Shown one piece after another: positions 1 through 9,962 of a DNA stretch of 36,829 bases. The position numbers were made by a program, and so were the translations under genes. The DNA is from Akkermansiaceae bacterium. GTDB taxonomy: Bacteria; Verrucomicrobiota; Verrucomicrobiia; Verrucomicrobiales; Akkermansiaceae. The DNA lies in assembly GCA_947462535.1 (NCBI GenBank), contig CANHPN010000019.1:1-36829 (forward strand). The letters are read 5' to 3'. Under the pieces are notes generated by a model. The model saw nothing but the letters and a program-made list of their open reading frames with translations. It had not been told where the DNA came from and searched no databases. Position 1 is the first letter of the stretch. Each line of letters starts with the position of its first letter.

Positions 1-2
1 AG

Positions 3-2435
3 GACCGCCTGCGCGAACGATTTCCTCAAATCGCCTCGTTCCAACCCGGTGCTCCCTTGGTATCCGCACTGGAACTCGCCGCCCTCGGTCTGCAAGCCCA
101 GGTCGGTTGTCCGGTCGCTTTCAGCCGGTCGGTCGCCACCCCCGATCCCGGGGTCTATCAGGTGGTCGTCGAATACACCGAAGAAGCCGTCGGGCGCCTG
201 GCGATCGAGCTGGCCCTGAAATTGTGCTTGGCTGCGCTCAACGACTTGGCGTTCGACCTGCCGTCCGCCCTCAACCGGTTGCGTGAACTCGACGAGGAGG
301 TCCGGCTCGGCCCCAGCACCGGTGCCATCGTCGCCGCCGCCATCGCCCGCGACATTCCCTACCGCCGACTCACCGAGGGAAGTCTAGTGCAGTTCGGCTG
401 GGGCAGCAAACAGCGCCGCATCCAGGCTGCGGAAATGGACAGCACCAGCGCCATCGCCGAATCGATCGCCCAGGACAAGGAGCTCACCAAACATTTGCTG
501 GAAGCCGCCGGCGTGCCGGTGCCCAAGGGTCGCCCGGTCACCGATGCCGAGGATGCCTGGGCCGCCGCCCGCCAACTCGGAGGTCCGGTGGTCATCAAGC
601 CCCGCGATGGTAATCAAGGCAAGGGCGTGGCCGCCAACGTCGAGACCCGCGAAGATGTGTTAGCCGGTTACGCTGCGGCGCGTGAAGTCAGTTCCAATGT
701 CATGGTGGAACAATACCTGTCCGGCCAGGATTACCGCATGCTGATCATCGGAAACCGCCTCGTCGCCGCCGCGCGCCGCGAACCGCCGTATGTCATCGGT
801 GATGGCGAACATACTATTTTCGAACTCGTGGAAGCGGTCAACAGCGACCCACGGCGCAGTGATGGACACGCCACCTCCCTAACGAAAATTTATCTGGATG
901 AGATCGCCCTGGTCACGCTTGCCCATCAGGATTTCGATGCCGCTTCGGTGCCGCGCAGGGGCGCGCGGGTGATCCTGCGCAACAACGCCAACCTCAGCAC
1001 CGGCGGCACCGCCACCGATGTCACAGATGACGTCCATCCGGAAATCGCGGCACGCGCCGTCTCGGCTGCGCAAATGATTGGACTCGATCTGTGCGGCGTC
1101 GATGTGGTGTGCGAAAGCGTTCTCACTCCCCTGGAAAACCAGTCGGGCGGAGTGATCGAGGTTAATGCCGCACCCGGTCTGCGCATGCACCTCCAGCCCT
1201 CGTTTGGCAAGGGCCGGCCGGTGGGCGAGGCGGTGATTTCCACCATGTTCGATGAGCGCGAGGATGGCCGCATCCCGCTCGTCGCCGTGTCCGGCACCAA
1301 CGGCAAAACCACCACCGTGCGCCTCATCGCCCACCTTATTGGCCTCACCGGCAGGCGTGTGGGCATGACCAATTCCGACGGGGTTTACATTACCAACCAG
1401 CGCATCGACACTGGGGACTGCAGCGGCCCGCGTAGCGCCCGCAACGTGTTGTTCCATCCGGAGGTGGACGCTGCCGTGTTAGAAACCGCGCGCGGAGGTA
1501 TCCTCCGCGAAGGCCTCGGCTTCGACCGTTGCGACGTCGCCGTGATCACTAACATCGGCATGGGAGATCACCTCGGCCTCAATCACATCAGCACCGTCGA
1601 AGACCTCGCGGTGGTCAAGCGCGTCATCGTTCACAGCGTCGGCTCCCATGGCGTGGCCGTGCTCAACGCCGCTGACCCGATTGTTGCGGCCATGGCTGAA
1701 GTCTGCCCGGGTTCCGTCACTTTTTTCGCTCATGACCGTCACGAGCGCGTGCTCGCCAATCACCTCGCCCAGGGCAAGCGCGGCGTGTTCGTCGATGGCG
1801 ACGCGATTGTTGGGGCCAAAGGCAAACTCCGCTACCGCGTCTCGCTGAGCGACATCCCGCTCACTCACAACGGCACCATCCTGTTTCAAATCGAGAACTC
1901 GATGGCCGCCATCGCCGCCGCCTGGGGGCTTGGCATCTCATGGGAGAAAATCCGCCGCGGCCTCGCAACTTTTGTAAGCGATGCGGCCACCGCGCCCGGC
2001 CGCTTCAATGTCTTCACCCATCGTGGTGCCACCCTCATCGCCGACTACGGCCACAATCCCGACGCCATCCGGGCGCTGGTCCAAGCCGTCGAGAGCATGC
2101 CCTCGCGTCGCCGCATCGTGGTCATCAGCGGCGCGGGCGACCGCCGCGATTCCGACATCCGCCTACAAACGGAAATTCTCGGCGAGGCCTTCGACGAGGT
2201 GATTATCTATCAGGACGACTGCCAGCGCGGCCGCGCCGATGGCGAGGTGGTCGGCTTGTTGCGGGACGGCCTGGCCAACGCCCACCGCACCACCCATACC
2301 GAGGAAATCCACGGCGAGATGTTCGCCATTGACGCCGCGCTCTCCCGTCTCCAAGCCGACGATCTCTGCTTGATTCTCATCGACCGCATCGACGAGGCCC
2401 TTGCCCACATCGCCGTGCGCACCGCGGAAGCGTGA
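3..2435 (+). CDS. cphA: Cyanophycin synthetase, 5' end missing
   Basis: Makes cyanophycin (multi-L-arginyl-poly-L-aspartate), a nitrogen store, by ATP-dependent addition of Asp and Arg in the cytoplasm. The reading frame is open to the left window edge, so roughly the first 70-90 residues of the N-terminal domain lie outside; about 810 residues are visible. In order they show the end of the N-terminal region, an ATP-grasp domain (about nt 470-1230) and a Mur-ligase-like domain opening with the P-loop GTNGKTTT (about nt 1292). The C-terminal Mur-ligase part includes 'APGRFNVF' and 'DYGHNPDAI'. This two-ATPase order is diagnostic of CphA. The gene converges on the giant secreted gene with only six bases between the stop codons, so any terminator must lie inside that gene. 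No frameshift is seen. Confidence 0.95.
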   Translation, partial: DRLRERFPQIASFQPGAPLVSALELAALGLQAQVGCPVAFSRSVATPDPGVYQVVVEYTEEAVGRLAIELALKLCLAALNDLAFDLPSALNRLRELDEEVRLGPSTGAIVAAAIARDIPYRRLTEGSLVQFGWGSKQRRIQAAEMDSTSAIAESIAQDKELTKHLLEAAGVPVPKGRPVTDAEDAWAAARQLGGPVVIKPRDGNQGKGVAANVETREDVLAGYAAAREVSSNVMVEQYLSGQDYRMLIIGNRLVAAARREPPYVIGDGEHTIFELVEAVNSDPRRSDGHATSLTKIYLDEIALVTLAHQDFDAASVPRRGARVILRNNANLSTGGTATDVTDDVHPEIAARAVSAAQMIGLDLCGVDVVCESVLTPLENQSGGVIEVNAAPGLRMHLQPSFGKGRPVGEAVISTMFDEREDGRIPLVAVSGTNGKTTTVRLIAHLIGLTGRRVGMTNSDGVYITNQRIDTGDCSGPRSARNVLFHPEVDAAVLETARGGILREGLGFDRCDVAVITNIGMGDHLGLNHISTVEDLAVVKRVIVHSVGSHGVAVLNAADPIVAAMAEVCPGSVTFFAHDRHERVLANHLAQGKRGVFVDGDAIVGAKGKLRYRVSLSDIPLTHNGTILFQIENSMAAIAAAWGLGISWEKIRRGLATFVSDAATAPGRFNVFTHRGATLIADYGHNPDAIRALVQAVESMPSRRRIVVISGAGDRRDSDIRLQTEILGEAFDEVIIYQDDCQRGRADGEVVGLLRDGLANAHRTTHTEEIHGEMFAIDAALSRLQADDLCLILIDRIDEALAHIAVRTAEA

Positions 2436-2441
2436 GCGCTT

Positions 2442-5400
2442 TTATTCGACTCTCACATTGAGGCGGAAGAACCGGTCAGGACTGTCAGCCGGCAGCGTGA
2501 CGACGACGTTTTGGTCATCGCTCGTGATTCCGCTGGCGTCGGTGGCACCGACGAGGTTCGACCAACCTGTCACAGGCTGCCAGGAAGCGGCGTTGGCCAG
2601 ATTGGCGGTGCTTTCAACGGTATATTTGCGAGTGAGGCCGGTGTAGCCCGGACCGCTCGCGCGGCGCGCCATGAAGCTCAGGGTGAATTGTGTGTCGGCG
2701 ACAAGGGCAATGGCCAACGGCGGCTGGCTGAAAGCGCGGGGATCGGTGCCAAAAATGTATTCCTTGTGGTTGTTGAAATCGTCGCCATCCGCGTTCGCAT
2801 TGTCAGCTGCGAGACCGTCGCTGATTTCAGCGGCACTGAAATGGGCGCTTCTCCATGAGGTTTTCAGGTAACCGTTGATTACCAGAGTATCGTTCGCGGA
2901 ACCGATGTAATTCAAGATGACGACGGCGCTTGAGGTGCTGGTCGAATTGGTGGCGTTGCCCAGGTATTTAGCGGTGATGTTGTGGGAGCCGCTGCTCAGG
3001 CTGCTGGTGGTGAAGCTGGATTGGTAGGATCCGTTCAGGGTGCTGGTGCCGAGCAAGGCGGAGTTGTCATAGAAAGCCACATTTCCCGTTGGGTTGCTGC
3101 CAGTCACCGTGGCGTTGAAGGTCAGCGGCGTGCCGGGGTTAGCGGGCGTGCTGCCGCTGGTGAGCGCGAGCGTTGTGTTGGTGGAAGGCAGGACGGTGAT
3201 CGTGCCGACGCTGGTGCTGGTGAAGTAGCCGTCGTTCTTGAAGGCGGCCGATGAGGCGCTGCCGCCATAGGTGCCGGGCGGCATATCGATGCCACCGAGG
3301 CTGAGCAAGGCGATGACGCGGTTTCCCGAGTAGTTCAGATTGGCCTTGCCGCCGGTTGCGATGCTTAGCGCGCCGGGAGCCACCGAGGCGGCCTGATAGA
3401 CGATGGTTCCCGCCTGGATCGTGGTGGGGCCGGTGTAGCTGTTGGTGCCGTTCATCGTCCACTGTGAGGTGCCGACGGTGGTGATTCCGCCGGAGCCGCT
3501 GATGTTGCCGGATATCTGGAAGCCGCCCGTCGCTCCGAAACTGAAGGTGGAAATGCCCGTGAGGGTGACGGGACCGCTGAACAGGCTGGGGAAGCTGTTG
3601 CCGCCACTCACTGTGCCGCTGTTTAGGAAGACGGCGTTAGAAAAGAAAGTGCGATTGACGCTCAGATTGGCGTTCTCGTTGATCGTGATCGGCCCGGTGC
3701 CGAAATGCGGGGTGGTGGCGCCCGAACCTGCCAGTAAAGTCACGGTGCCGTTGTTCAGAATGGTGCCGCCGGTGTAGGTGTTGTTGAAATTGTTGATCTG
3801 AAGCGTTCCGGGGCTGGTCTTGATCAATCCGCCGCTTCCCGAAATGAGCCCCCCCAGTGTGACCTTGCCGCCATAACTGCCGCCGGCGGTGGTCGTGGCC
3901 GTGAGTTCGAGCGGCGTGTTGACCGTCACCGCGTTGGCGCTGTTCTGGTTGAGTTGGGGCAGAGTGCCGCCGTTCGCGGAAAACGAAAGGGTGTTGGTGC
4001 CGGCGATGGTCACCGTGCCGGAAAAGTTGAGCTGGTTGAGCTTGAGTCCGTTATTGAGGTCATGGGTGGCGGTGTAGGTGTCCGTCGGAGCGAAATTGAG
4101 ATTGAGGTAGGCCAGTCCGGCGGCTGGGGGTGCGGTGCCGCCGACCCAACTGGCACCGGCGCTCATGTTGGCGGAAACCACGCTGGCCCAGGTGGAAGTC
4201 ACCGGCAGGCCGGCCGCGACAGAGATGGAAACGGTGGCGGGGGATGAGTTGCCGGTGCCGTTGTTGATGAGGAAGGTGAAGCTGTCCGTGCCGTTGAAGT
4301 TGGCGGCCGGGGTGTAGGTGAGGTAGGGGGCGGTGCCTGTCAGCGTGCCGTTGGAAGGTTGGGTTAGGACGGCATAAGTGAGTGTGCCGCTACTGCCTGT
4401 CAGCGTGATCGCCTTCGCGGTGTTCAGCACGGTGGAAACCGTTTGGGCATGGGCGTAGGGTATTCGCTTGGTGATCCCGCTGCCGTCAAACAGGTAGGCC
4501 TCGGGAATGATGGCTCCGGTTATTCCGGCGACTGATGGGCCGGTCCATTTGAGTTTGGCGGCGGCGGAACCGGTGTTTTCATAATACTCCATCTGGATTT
4601 CCAGCATCTGGCCCTTGGTCAGTTGGATGGGAGCGGAGTCTGTCCATTTGGAATTCTGGTCCACGAAGTTATCGATGATGGGAACACCGTTGATGTAGAG
4701 CCGGACCCCGTCGTTGCTGAGCGTGGAAAAGGTGTAGGCGCAGGTTTCGGGAACCAACAGCAGGCCGCTCCAGCGCACGCTGAAGGTTTCCGCGTTGATC
4801 GAGGCGTGCGGAGATCCCGTTGCCCAGTCGAAGTTCACCTGCGCGTCGGCGCGCGTGAAGACGGGATTGGTGAAATTGGAGTTGTCGAAATACTCGCCCT
4901 TGAGTCCGGTGCCCGCGTTGCCGACGACGATGCCTACCGTGGCGGGTTCGGAGGTCGTGAGGGTGTCAGCGGTGCGGAAAGTGAAGTGGTCGGTGCCGGT
5001 GTAGCCGGGATTCGGGGTGTAGATGAGGTTCGGCGCGGTGCCGGTGAGCGTGCCGCTGGAAGGCTGGGTGAGAACCGTGGAGGAGACGGAGGCTTCACGG
5101 CAGGAGGACCCGGTAAGGGTGATGGCCTTCGCGGTGCCTGCGGCGGTGGTGGCGATTTGTCCGCCGGCGGCGGCTTTCAAATACGTAATGGCTGGGGCGG
5201 TGGTGGCCGCCTCGATGCTGTTGATTGCGTTGGCCAGAGCGGTTTGGGTGGAGGAGGACGGCTTCCAAGTGTTGAGGTAGCTGCGCAACGTGGGCAGCGT
5301 CCAGCGGGCCGCCTCGCCATAGGTGGCGATTTCCGATATTGCCTGGTCCACATAGCTAGCATAACCCCATTCGAAACCCGTCGGCACATCCAACACGGAC

Positions 5401-7763
5401 AATCCGAGCGGCACGGTCTCGAAGAATTTGTATTTGGAGAGCACCCGGATCCCCTGTTTACGGCCTGAACCGCTCCACATGCGGCCGCATTGGGTTTCCG
5501 AAAGGATCAGGTTGATGAAATCATTGGGCATGGCCTGGACATCGGCGATGGGCATTCTGTTATAGGCAAAGTAGGCCGGACTATGGCGCACGGCCGAATC
5601 GGGCTGCTTGAATCCGGTGCTGACGGCTGGATAGAGAAGGTTCTTCGCAGCGGTGATCGCGGTTGCCCCGAAGTCAAAATCGTTTGTTCCGGGCGCACTG
5701 GCGAAAAGCGCAAACGACAATTTGCCGTTGCTCGCCTGAAGTGGGTCGCTCCAAACAATCGTGTCAGGATTGGCCGCGTTGTCCACGAACCTCGTGAGCA
5801 TCGTGTTGACCTGGGAGTTGGCTGCGGTTCCATAATCGCGCAACGCGGTGGCTGCGGTGGCGCGCACCCAGGGATCGGTCTCGACGGTTTTGTCGAGACG
5901 CTGGGTGATCATGATCATGGCGGTGGCGTCCTTGCACAGTCCCAAAGTCTGGCAGGCCCCCATGCGGCCATTGGCATTGGTGCCGCTGAGCATGTTGCGC
6001 AGGTTAGTCAGTTCCGTAAAAGTGAGTGTGCGGGTGGCCAGTTCTTTTGCAGCCAAGTTGCGCACGACCGGATCGAACTCGCTGAGGTCGCCGATCAACT
6101 GGGTGGTGCTGCGGCTCGTGCGGTCGAATTTGTAGGTCGCCGCGGCGATGGCGTCGGAAACCTTGGTGGAATCGAGTTCATGGGCGGGGTTGGCTTCCCT
6201 GCCGGTGATGAAGAGACGCTTGAGCGGAAGGCTGTAGGTGAGCAGGTAGCAGGCCGTGGGATTCAGACCGTTGTATCCGGAAGTGCCCAGATAGGTGCCA
6301 TCAGAGGTTTTGCCCGCGTCGTATTGCTCCCCTCCGTCATAGGCGAAGGATCCGTCGGTGCGGCGCGAGAGATCCAGATGCCAGCGCACGGGTTTGAAGT
6401 ATTCGGCCACGGCAGACTGGCCGCCGATGTTGGTTGCCATGCCCTCCCACAGGTAGCTGAAGCCTTGGCCGGTGTGGCCGTGTTCTCTCCCGGTGAAACC
6501 GGCCACGCACATGCGGGTGAAGTATTCGGTTTCCGCGACCCGGTTGTCCTGCTGGCTGAAGAAGAGGGCTGCCGTCTGGTCCTTGCCGTTGGAAGCATGA
6601 TCATTCGCCCTCGGGTGGTGCTCGCCGTAGGGGATCGACCCCTTGTTGACATACCACGAGAAGAAATTCGACGCGCGCTGGATCGCGGCGTCGACCTGCG
6701 GATCGACCGTCTGTGCACCTGCGAGCAGGGCTTTTCTGCCCATGACCATCGCCAGGTTGGCCGGCAGGCCGGCGGCGTTGACAGGGCCATAGCCGGTGAC
6801 CGACATGCGGCCGGTGCCGTCCGGTCTGGGCAGCGCCGGGCCATGGCCGAAGGTGCCGAACAGGCTCTGGGATTGGGCGAGCTTGAGGCTGTATTGGCTG
6901 ATGCCGGGCAAAACGGCGGAATCCGGCACGCCGTCAGCGACGGTGCGCAGATAATATTCCGCGAGGAAGTTGCCGCAGTAACCCCAATTCCAGATCGGGA
7001 GACCGCTGTCCACCGGTCCCGCCGCAGCGAGGGCACGGGCATAGGTCTGCAGGCGGGTTTGGACCGCGCTGTAGTCGGGATCACCGGGAGCCACGCCGGC
7101 CAGCAAGGCCAGGCCGCTGGCAGCCCCCTTCCAGTCGCTCGTCAGGATGGACGGCGCCGGGGAAGGTGCAAGGAGTTGGCTGACCAGTTTGTTGCGGGCG
7201 TTAATACGGATGAGGTCCGACTTCGGGCAGTTGTAGGGGGCGCTGGCGCTGTAAGTGCCCATGGCGGCCAGGGTGACCGAGACATCGGTGGTGACCCCGG
7301 CGCGCCAGTGTTTGATGCGCAGGATGCCACCGTTCTCGGTCTTTTCAGCCTCGGTGATGGCTGCGCCGAAGGCCTTGCGGGCATCGCTGGTGAACATCGG
7401 CAGCGGGTCTGTGCCCGATCCCCAGCCCACGCCGAGAATTAGGTCGTCCACCGCCAACACCGCGTTGGCGGGTGCGCTGGCGACCGTGACCAGGATCTGC
7501 CTGTCCTCATCCGTCATCGTGCCATCCTGTCCGTAGGTCGTGCCAGAGCCGCGTCTAAGATACATCCATCCGCGCAGACCGGTGGGGCCGAGGTTGTAGG
7601 TCAGGCTGTAAAGCGGCGAGGCGGCCGTATCGGTCTTCAGTGCGGCGATCGCTCCGGCGGCCGTGAGGTCCGGCGGCGCGGCATGGACGGATGCCGACAA
7701 CATTGCAACCAAGGCAAGCGACATCAATTCGACTGATCTGCGGGAAGCAGAGAGACGTTTCAT
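2442..7763 (-). CDS. Giant secreted multidomain protein (DUF6288-like, HEAT-like, PA14, beta-strand repeats)
   Basis: The chosen start gives a 1,773-residue protein with a good Sec signal peptide (MKRLSASRR..., core LMSLALVAML, cleavage near SVHAA). The frame stays open 61 codons further upstream, but that part is repeat-rich leader. Approximate domains: DUF6288-like N-terminal half (30-520); HEAT-like helical repeats (about 530-660); a cadherin/Ig-like module with 'LTQPSSGTLTG' (864-948); a PA14 carbohydrate-binding-like domain starting GLKGEYFDNSNF (953-1075); a second 'LTQPSNGTLTG' module (1104-1190); two passenger-type beta-strand repeats with GSGGL and YTGGT/YTGPT motifs (about 1304-1349 and 1418-1465); an Ig-like Big_3-type domain (1524-1619); and a C-terminal region typical of large verrucomicrobial exported proteins. 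No autotransporter barrel, LPXTG or PEP-CTERM tail is visible. It is likely extracellular or cell-surface; a glycan or adhesive role is inference from PA14 and the repeats. Confidence 0.85.
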   Translation of the reverse strand: MKRLSASRRSVELMSLALVAMLSASVHAAPPDLTAAGAIAALKTDTAASPLYSLTYNLGPTGLRGWMYLRRGSGTTYGQDGTMTDEDRQILVTVASAPANAVLAVDDLILGVGWGSGTDPLPMFTSDARKAFGAAITEAEKTENGGILRIKHWRAGVTTDVSVTLAAMGTYSASAPYNCPKSDLIRINARNKLVSQLLAPSPAPSILTSDWKGAASGLALLAGVAPGDPDYSAVQTRLQTYARALAAAGPVDSGLPIWNWGYCGNFLAEYYLRTVADGVPDSAVLPGISQYSLKLAQSQSLFGTFGHGPALPRPDGTGRMSVTGYGPVNAAGLPANLAMVMGRKALLAGAQTVDPQVDAAIQRASNFFSWYVNKGSIPYGEHHPRANDHASNGKDQTAALFFSQQDNRVAETEYFTRMCVAGFTGREHGHTGQGFSYLWEGMATNIGGQSAVAEYFKPVRWHLDLSRRTDGSFAYDGGEQYDAGKTSDGTYLGTSGYNGLNPTACYLLTYSLPLKRLFITGREANPAHELDSTKVSDAIAAATYKFDRTSRSTTQLIGDLSEFDPVVRNLAAKELATRTLTFTELTNLRNMLSGTNANGRMGACQTLGLCKDATAMIMITQRLDKTVETDPWVRATAATALRDYGTAANSQVNTMLTRFVDNAANPDTIVWSDPLQASNGKLSFALFASAPGTNDFDFGATAITAAKNLLYPAVSTGFKQPDSAVRHSPAYFAYNRMPIADVQAMPNDFINLILSETQCGRMWSGSGRKQGIRVLSKYKFFETVPLGLSVLDVPTGFEWGYASYVDQAISEIATYGEAARWTLPTLRSYLNTWKPSSSTQTALANAINSIEAATTAPAITYLKAAAGGQIATTAAGTAKAITLTGSSCREASVSSTVLTQPSSGTLTGTAPNLIYTPNPGYTGTDHFTFRTADTLTTSEPATVGIVVGNAGTGLKGEYFDNSNFTNPVFTRADAQVNFDWATGSPHASINAETFSVRWSGLLLVPETCAYTFSTLSNDGVRLYINGVPIIDNFVDQNSKWTDSAPIQLTKGQMLEIQMEYYENTGSAAAKLKWTGPSVAGITGAIIPEAYLFDGSGITKRIPYAHAQTVSTVLNTAKAITLTGSSGTLTYAVLTQPSNGTLTGTAPYLTYTPAANFNGTDSFTFLINNGTGNSSPATVSISVAAGLPVTSTWASVVSANMSAGASWVGGTAPPAAGLAYLNLNFAPTDTYTATHDLNNGLKLNQLNFSGTVTIAGTNTLSFSANGGTLPQLNQNSANAVTVNTPLELTATTTAGGSYGGKVTLGGLISGSGGLIKTSPGTLQINNFNNTYTGGTILNNGTVTLLAGSGATTPHFGTGPITINENANLSVNRTFFSNAVFLNSGTVSGGNSFPSLFSGPVTLTGISTFSFGATGGFQISGNISGSGGITTVGTSQWTMNGTNSYTGPTTIQAGTIVYQAASVAPGALSIATGGKANLNYSGNRVIALLSLGGIDMPPGTYGGSASSAAFKNDGYFTSTSVGTITVLPSTNTTLALTSGSTPANPGTPLTFNATVTGSNPTGNVAFYDNSALLGTSTLNGSYQSSFTTSSLSSGSHNITAKYLGNATNSTSTSSAVVILNYIGSANDTLVINGYLKTSWRSAHFSAAEISDGLAADNANADGDDFNNHKEYIFGTDPRAFSQPPLAIALVADTQFTLSFMARRASGPGYTGLTRKYTVESTANLANAASWQPVTGWSNLVGATDASGITSDDQNVVVTLPADSPDRFFRLNVRVE

Positions 7764-7812
7764 GAGGGGTATGGGTTTGGAATTTCGGTCTGGGTTTGGC
7801 AGGATTTTGGTG

Positions 7813-7896
7813 CTACCAAAAGTCACTCTGAAGGTATTAGACAAAAAAGCAAGGCTCCAAAAAGCCACTTTAAAGGTATTAGTCAAAAAAGCAACG
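7813..7896 (-). repeat. Two tandem 42-bp direct repeats in the leader of the giant secreted gene
   Basis: Copy A (7855-7896) and copy B (7813-7854), read on the minus strand, share the cores TTGCTTTTTTG and CTAATACCTT, then AGTG.CTTTT; I count about 35 of 42 identical positions. The period of exactly 42 bp is both four helical turns and 14 codons. The copies lie 50-133 bp upstream of the chosen ATG. They could be tandem regulator sites, or a duplicated leader segment, since a T6 run follows each TTGC. A duplicated peptide (AFLTNTF / AFLSNTF) would be encoded if translation began at 7946, but the signal peptide argues against that start. Confidence 0.75.
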
Positions 7897-7919
7897 AGCT
7901 GCATTCCAGCTCCCGTTGC
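7885..7919 (-). terminator. Intrinsic terminator-like hairpin with T6 tract in the leader
   Basis: On the minus strand GCAACG-GG-AGCTG, a five-base loop (GAATG) and CAGCT-CGTTGC form an 11-bp stem with a two-base bulge, followed directly by TTTTTT. This is a classical intrinsic terminator shape. No minus-strand gene lies upstream (ilvD is divergent), so it would act within the leader of the giant secreted gene as an attenuator, or end a short leader RNA. The terminator shape is seen; the attenuator role is inference. Confidence 0.6.
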
Positions 7920-8251
7920 ATCGTTAAGGATTTTTACGAATCCCATGAAGCTCCGATGCCGTTAGGAGAACGATCATGTGATTTGCGCGGGCACCGTCAA
8001 AACCATGACTGTTGGAGATGAAGCTAAGGAGCACTGCCCGCGATTTGGTAGCCCCAAACCCTGGCGACTGTGAAACAACAGGGCCCGGCCATGCATTCAT
8101 GCCCCCCAGAGGAACTTTTCGGGAGCTCGCGGTCCGGAAAATCAAAGCCGCGCCGTGGACGAGTGCGTGCCGGAGCCGGTTTTCCGGGATTGATCCGCGC
8201 GTTCGCCATGTCTTGACGCGGCCCCTTGATCCGCAAGATGCTCCGCCCGCG
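7920..8251. other. Intergenic region between the giant secreted gene and ilvD
   Basis: These bases separate divergent transcription units, beyond the leader repeats. I see no convincing promoter, T-box or amino-acid-biosynthesis leader peptide for ilvD. The ilvD frame is open back to 8012, but those codons do not resemble dihydroxy-acid dehydratase. Confidence 0.4.
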
Positions 8252-9952
8252 ATGAACGACACCACCCGCCCATTCTCCAGTCCACTAGTTGACGGCCCTG
8301 ACCGCGCGCCCAGCCGCGCGATGCTTTACGCCGTTGGCTTCAAGAAAGACGATTTCACCAAGCCGCAGATCGGGATCGCCTCAACATGGAGCCAAGTCAC
8401 GCCCTGCAACATCCACATCGACAAGCTCGCCATCGAGTCCGCCAAGGGCGTGGATGCCGCGGGAGGGAAGGGGATCATCTTCAACACCATTACGATCTCC
8501 GACGGCATTTCGATGGGCACCGAGGGGATGAAATACTCGCTCGTTTCCCGCGAGGTGATCGCTGATTCAATCGAAACCGTCGTCGGTTGCGAAGGCATGG
8601 ACGGCTATGTGGCCATCGGCGGCTGCGACAAGAACATGCCCGGCTGCCTGATGGCGATGGCCCGCATGAACCGCGCGTCCGTCTTCGTTTACGGCGGCAC
8701 CATTCTTCCCGGCTGCGCCACCATCAAGGGCGAGCAAAAGGACCTCGATATCGTCTCCGTCTTCGAAGCCGTCGGCAAGCACGCGAACGGCGAATACACC
8801 GACGAGGAACTCGAGGCCGTCGAGGCCAACGCCATTCCCGGTGCGGGTTCCTGCGGCGGCATGTACACCGCTAACACCATGGCCAGCGCGATCGAGGCGC
8901 TCGGCATGTCGCTCCCCAACAGCTCTGCCCAGAACGCCATTTCCGACGACAAGATGCGCGACTGCTTCGACGCCGGGGCCGCCGTCCTCAATCTTCTCAA
9001 GCTCGGCATCAAGCCGCGCGACATTCTCACCAAGAAGGCTTTCGAGAACGCCATCACCGTGCTCATCGCGCTCGGAGGCTCGACCAACGCCGCGCTGCAC
9101 ATCCCCGCCATCGCCCACTCGGCCGGCGTGGACATCACCATCGACGACTTCGAGCGTATCGGGAAAAACGTCCCCGTTCTCGCTGACCTCAAGCCGTCCG
9201 GCAAGTTCGCGATGTCCGACCTCGTCGCCATCGGCGGCACCGTCCCGCTCATGAAAATCCTGCTCGATGGCGGCCTGCTCCACGGCGACTGTATGACCGT
9301 CACCGGCCGCACGATGCGCGAGAATATCGAGAAATTCTGCACGCCGTATCCGGAAGGCCAGGAAATCATCCGCCCTCTATCCAATCCTATCAAAAAGGAC
9401 AGCCACCTCCGCGTGCTTTACGGAAACCTGGCTGAAGGTGGCGCGGTCGCGAAAATTTCCGGCAAGGAAGGCGAACTCTTCACCGGCAAAGCCCGCGTCT
9501 TCAGCTCCGAGGACGACGCCATGCACGCCATCCTCGGCAAACAGATCACCAAGGGCGACGTCATCGTCATCCGCATGGAAGGGCCGAAAGGTGGCCCCGG
9601 CATGCGCGAAATGCTCGGACCCACCAGCGCCGTCATGGGCATGGGCCTCGGCAAGGACGTCGCGCTCATCACCGACGGCCGCTTCTCCGGCGGCAGCCAC
9701 GGATTCGTGGTCGGCCACATCACCCCGGAAGCGTTCCTCGGCGGCACCATCGGGATTCTCGAAGAAGGCGACCAGATCACCATCGACGCGGTGAACAACC
9801 GCATCGACGTGAACATTTCCGACGAGGAAATCGCCAAGCGCAAGGCCGCGTGGACCCAGCCCGCGCCGCGCTACACCCACGGCGTGCTCGCGAAATACGC
9901 CAAGCTCGTCTCCACCGCCAGCGAAGGTGCCGTGACGGACAAGTATCTGTGA
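8252..9952 (+). CDS. ilvD: Dihydroxy-acid dehydratase
   Basis: Dehydrates 2,3-dihydroxy-isovalerate and 2,3-dihydroxy-3-methylvalerate to the 2-oxo acids in valine, isoleucine and leucine synthesis; cytoplasmic Fe-S enzyme. From ATG 8252 the protein is 566 residues, the usual family length. Three cysteines sit in family motifs: Cys52 in TPCNIH, Cys125 in [10 protein letters not shown] and Cys201 in [14 protein letters not shown], as expected for the cluster ligands. The C-terminal GGPGMREML and [10 protein letters not shown] signatures are intact. The frame is open for 80 codons upstream, but homology starts at [20 protein letters not shown]. There is no obvious Shine-Dalgarno sequence. Ten bases separate its stop from the next small gene, which may be co-transcribed. 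Confidence 0.97.
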   Translation: MNDTTRPFSSPLVDGPDRAPSRAMLYAVGFKKDDFTKPQIGIASTWSQVTPCNIHIDKLAIESAKGVDAAGGKGIIFNTITISDGISMGTEGMKYSLVSREVIADSIETVVGCEGMDGYVAIGGCDKNMPGCLMAMARMNRASVFVYGGTILPGCATIKGEQKDLDIVSVFEAVGKHANGEYTDEELEAVEANAIPGAGSCGGMYTANTMASAIEALGMSLPNSSAQNAISDDKMRDCFDAGAAVLNLLKLGIKPRDILTKKAFENAITVLIALGGSTNAALHIPAIAHSAGVDITIDDFERIGKNVPVLADLKPSGKFAMSDLVAIGGTVPLMKILLDGGLLHGDCMTVTGRTMRENIEKFCTPYPEGQEIIRPLSNPIKKDSHLRVLYGNLAEGGAVAKISGKEGELFTGKARVFSSEDDAMHAILGKQITKGDVIVIRMEGPKGGPGMREMLGPTSAVMGMGLGKDVALITDGRFSGGSHGFVVGHITPEAFLGGTIGILEEGDQITIDAVNNRIDVNISDEEIAKRKAAWTQPAPRYTHGVLAKYAKLVSTASEGAVTDKYL

Positions 9953-9962
9953 GAACGCCGTC

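Noticed and set aside
5490-7442. 650-codon open frame on the plus strand
   Set aside because: It is an antisense shadow of the giant secreted gene with no recognisable domain.
7764-7946. 61-codon N-terminal extension of the giant secreted protein
   Set aside because: It would put the signal peptide internally, and the codons are made of direct repeats and a hairpin. ATG 7763 gives a proper signal peptide.
8214-8240. Possible ilvD promoter beginning TTGACG
   Set aside because: No acceptable -10 hexamer at the right distance.
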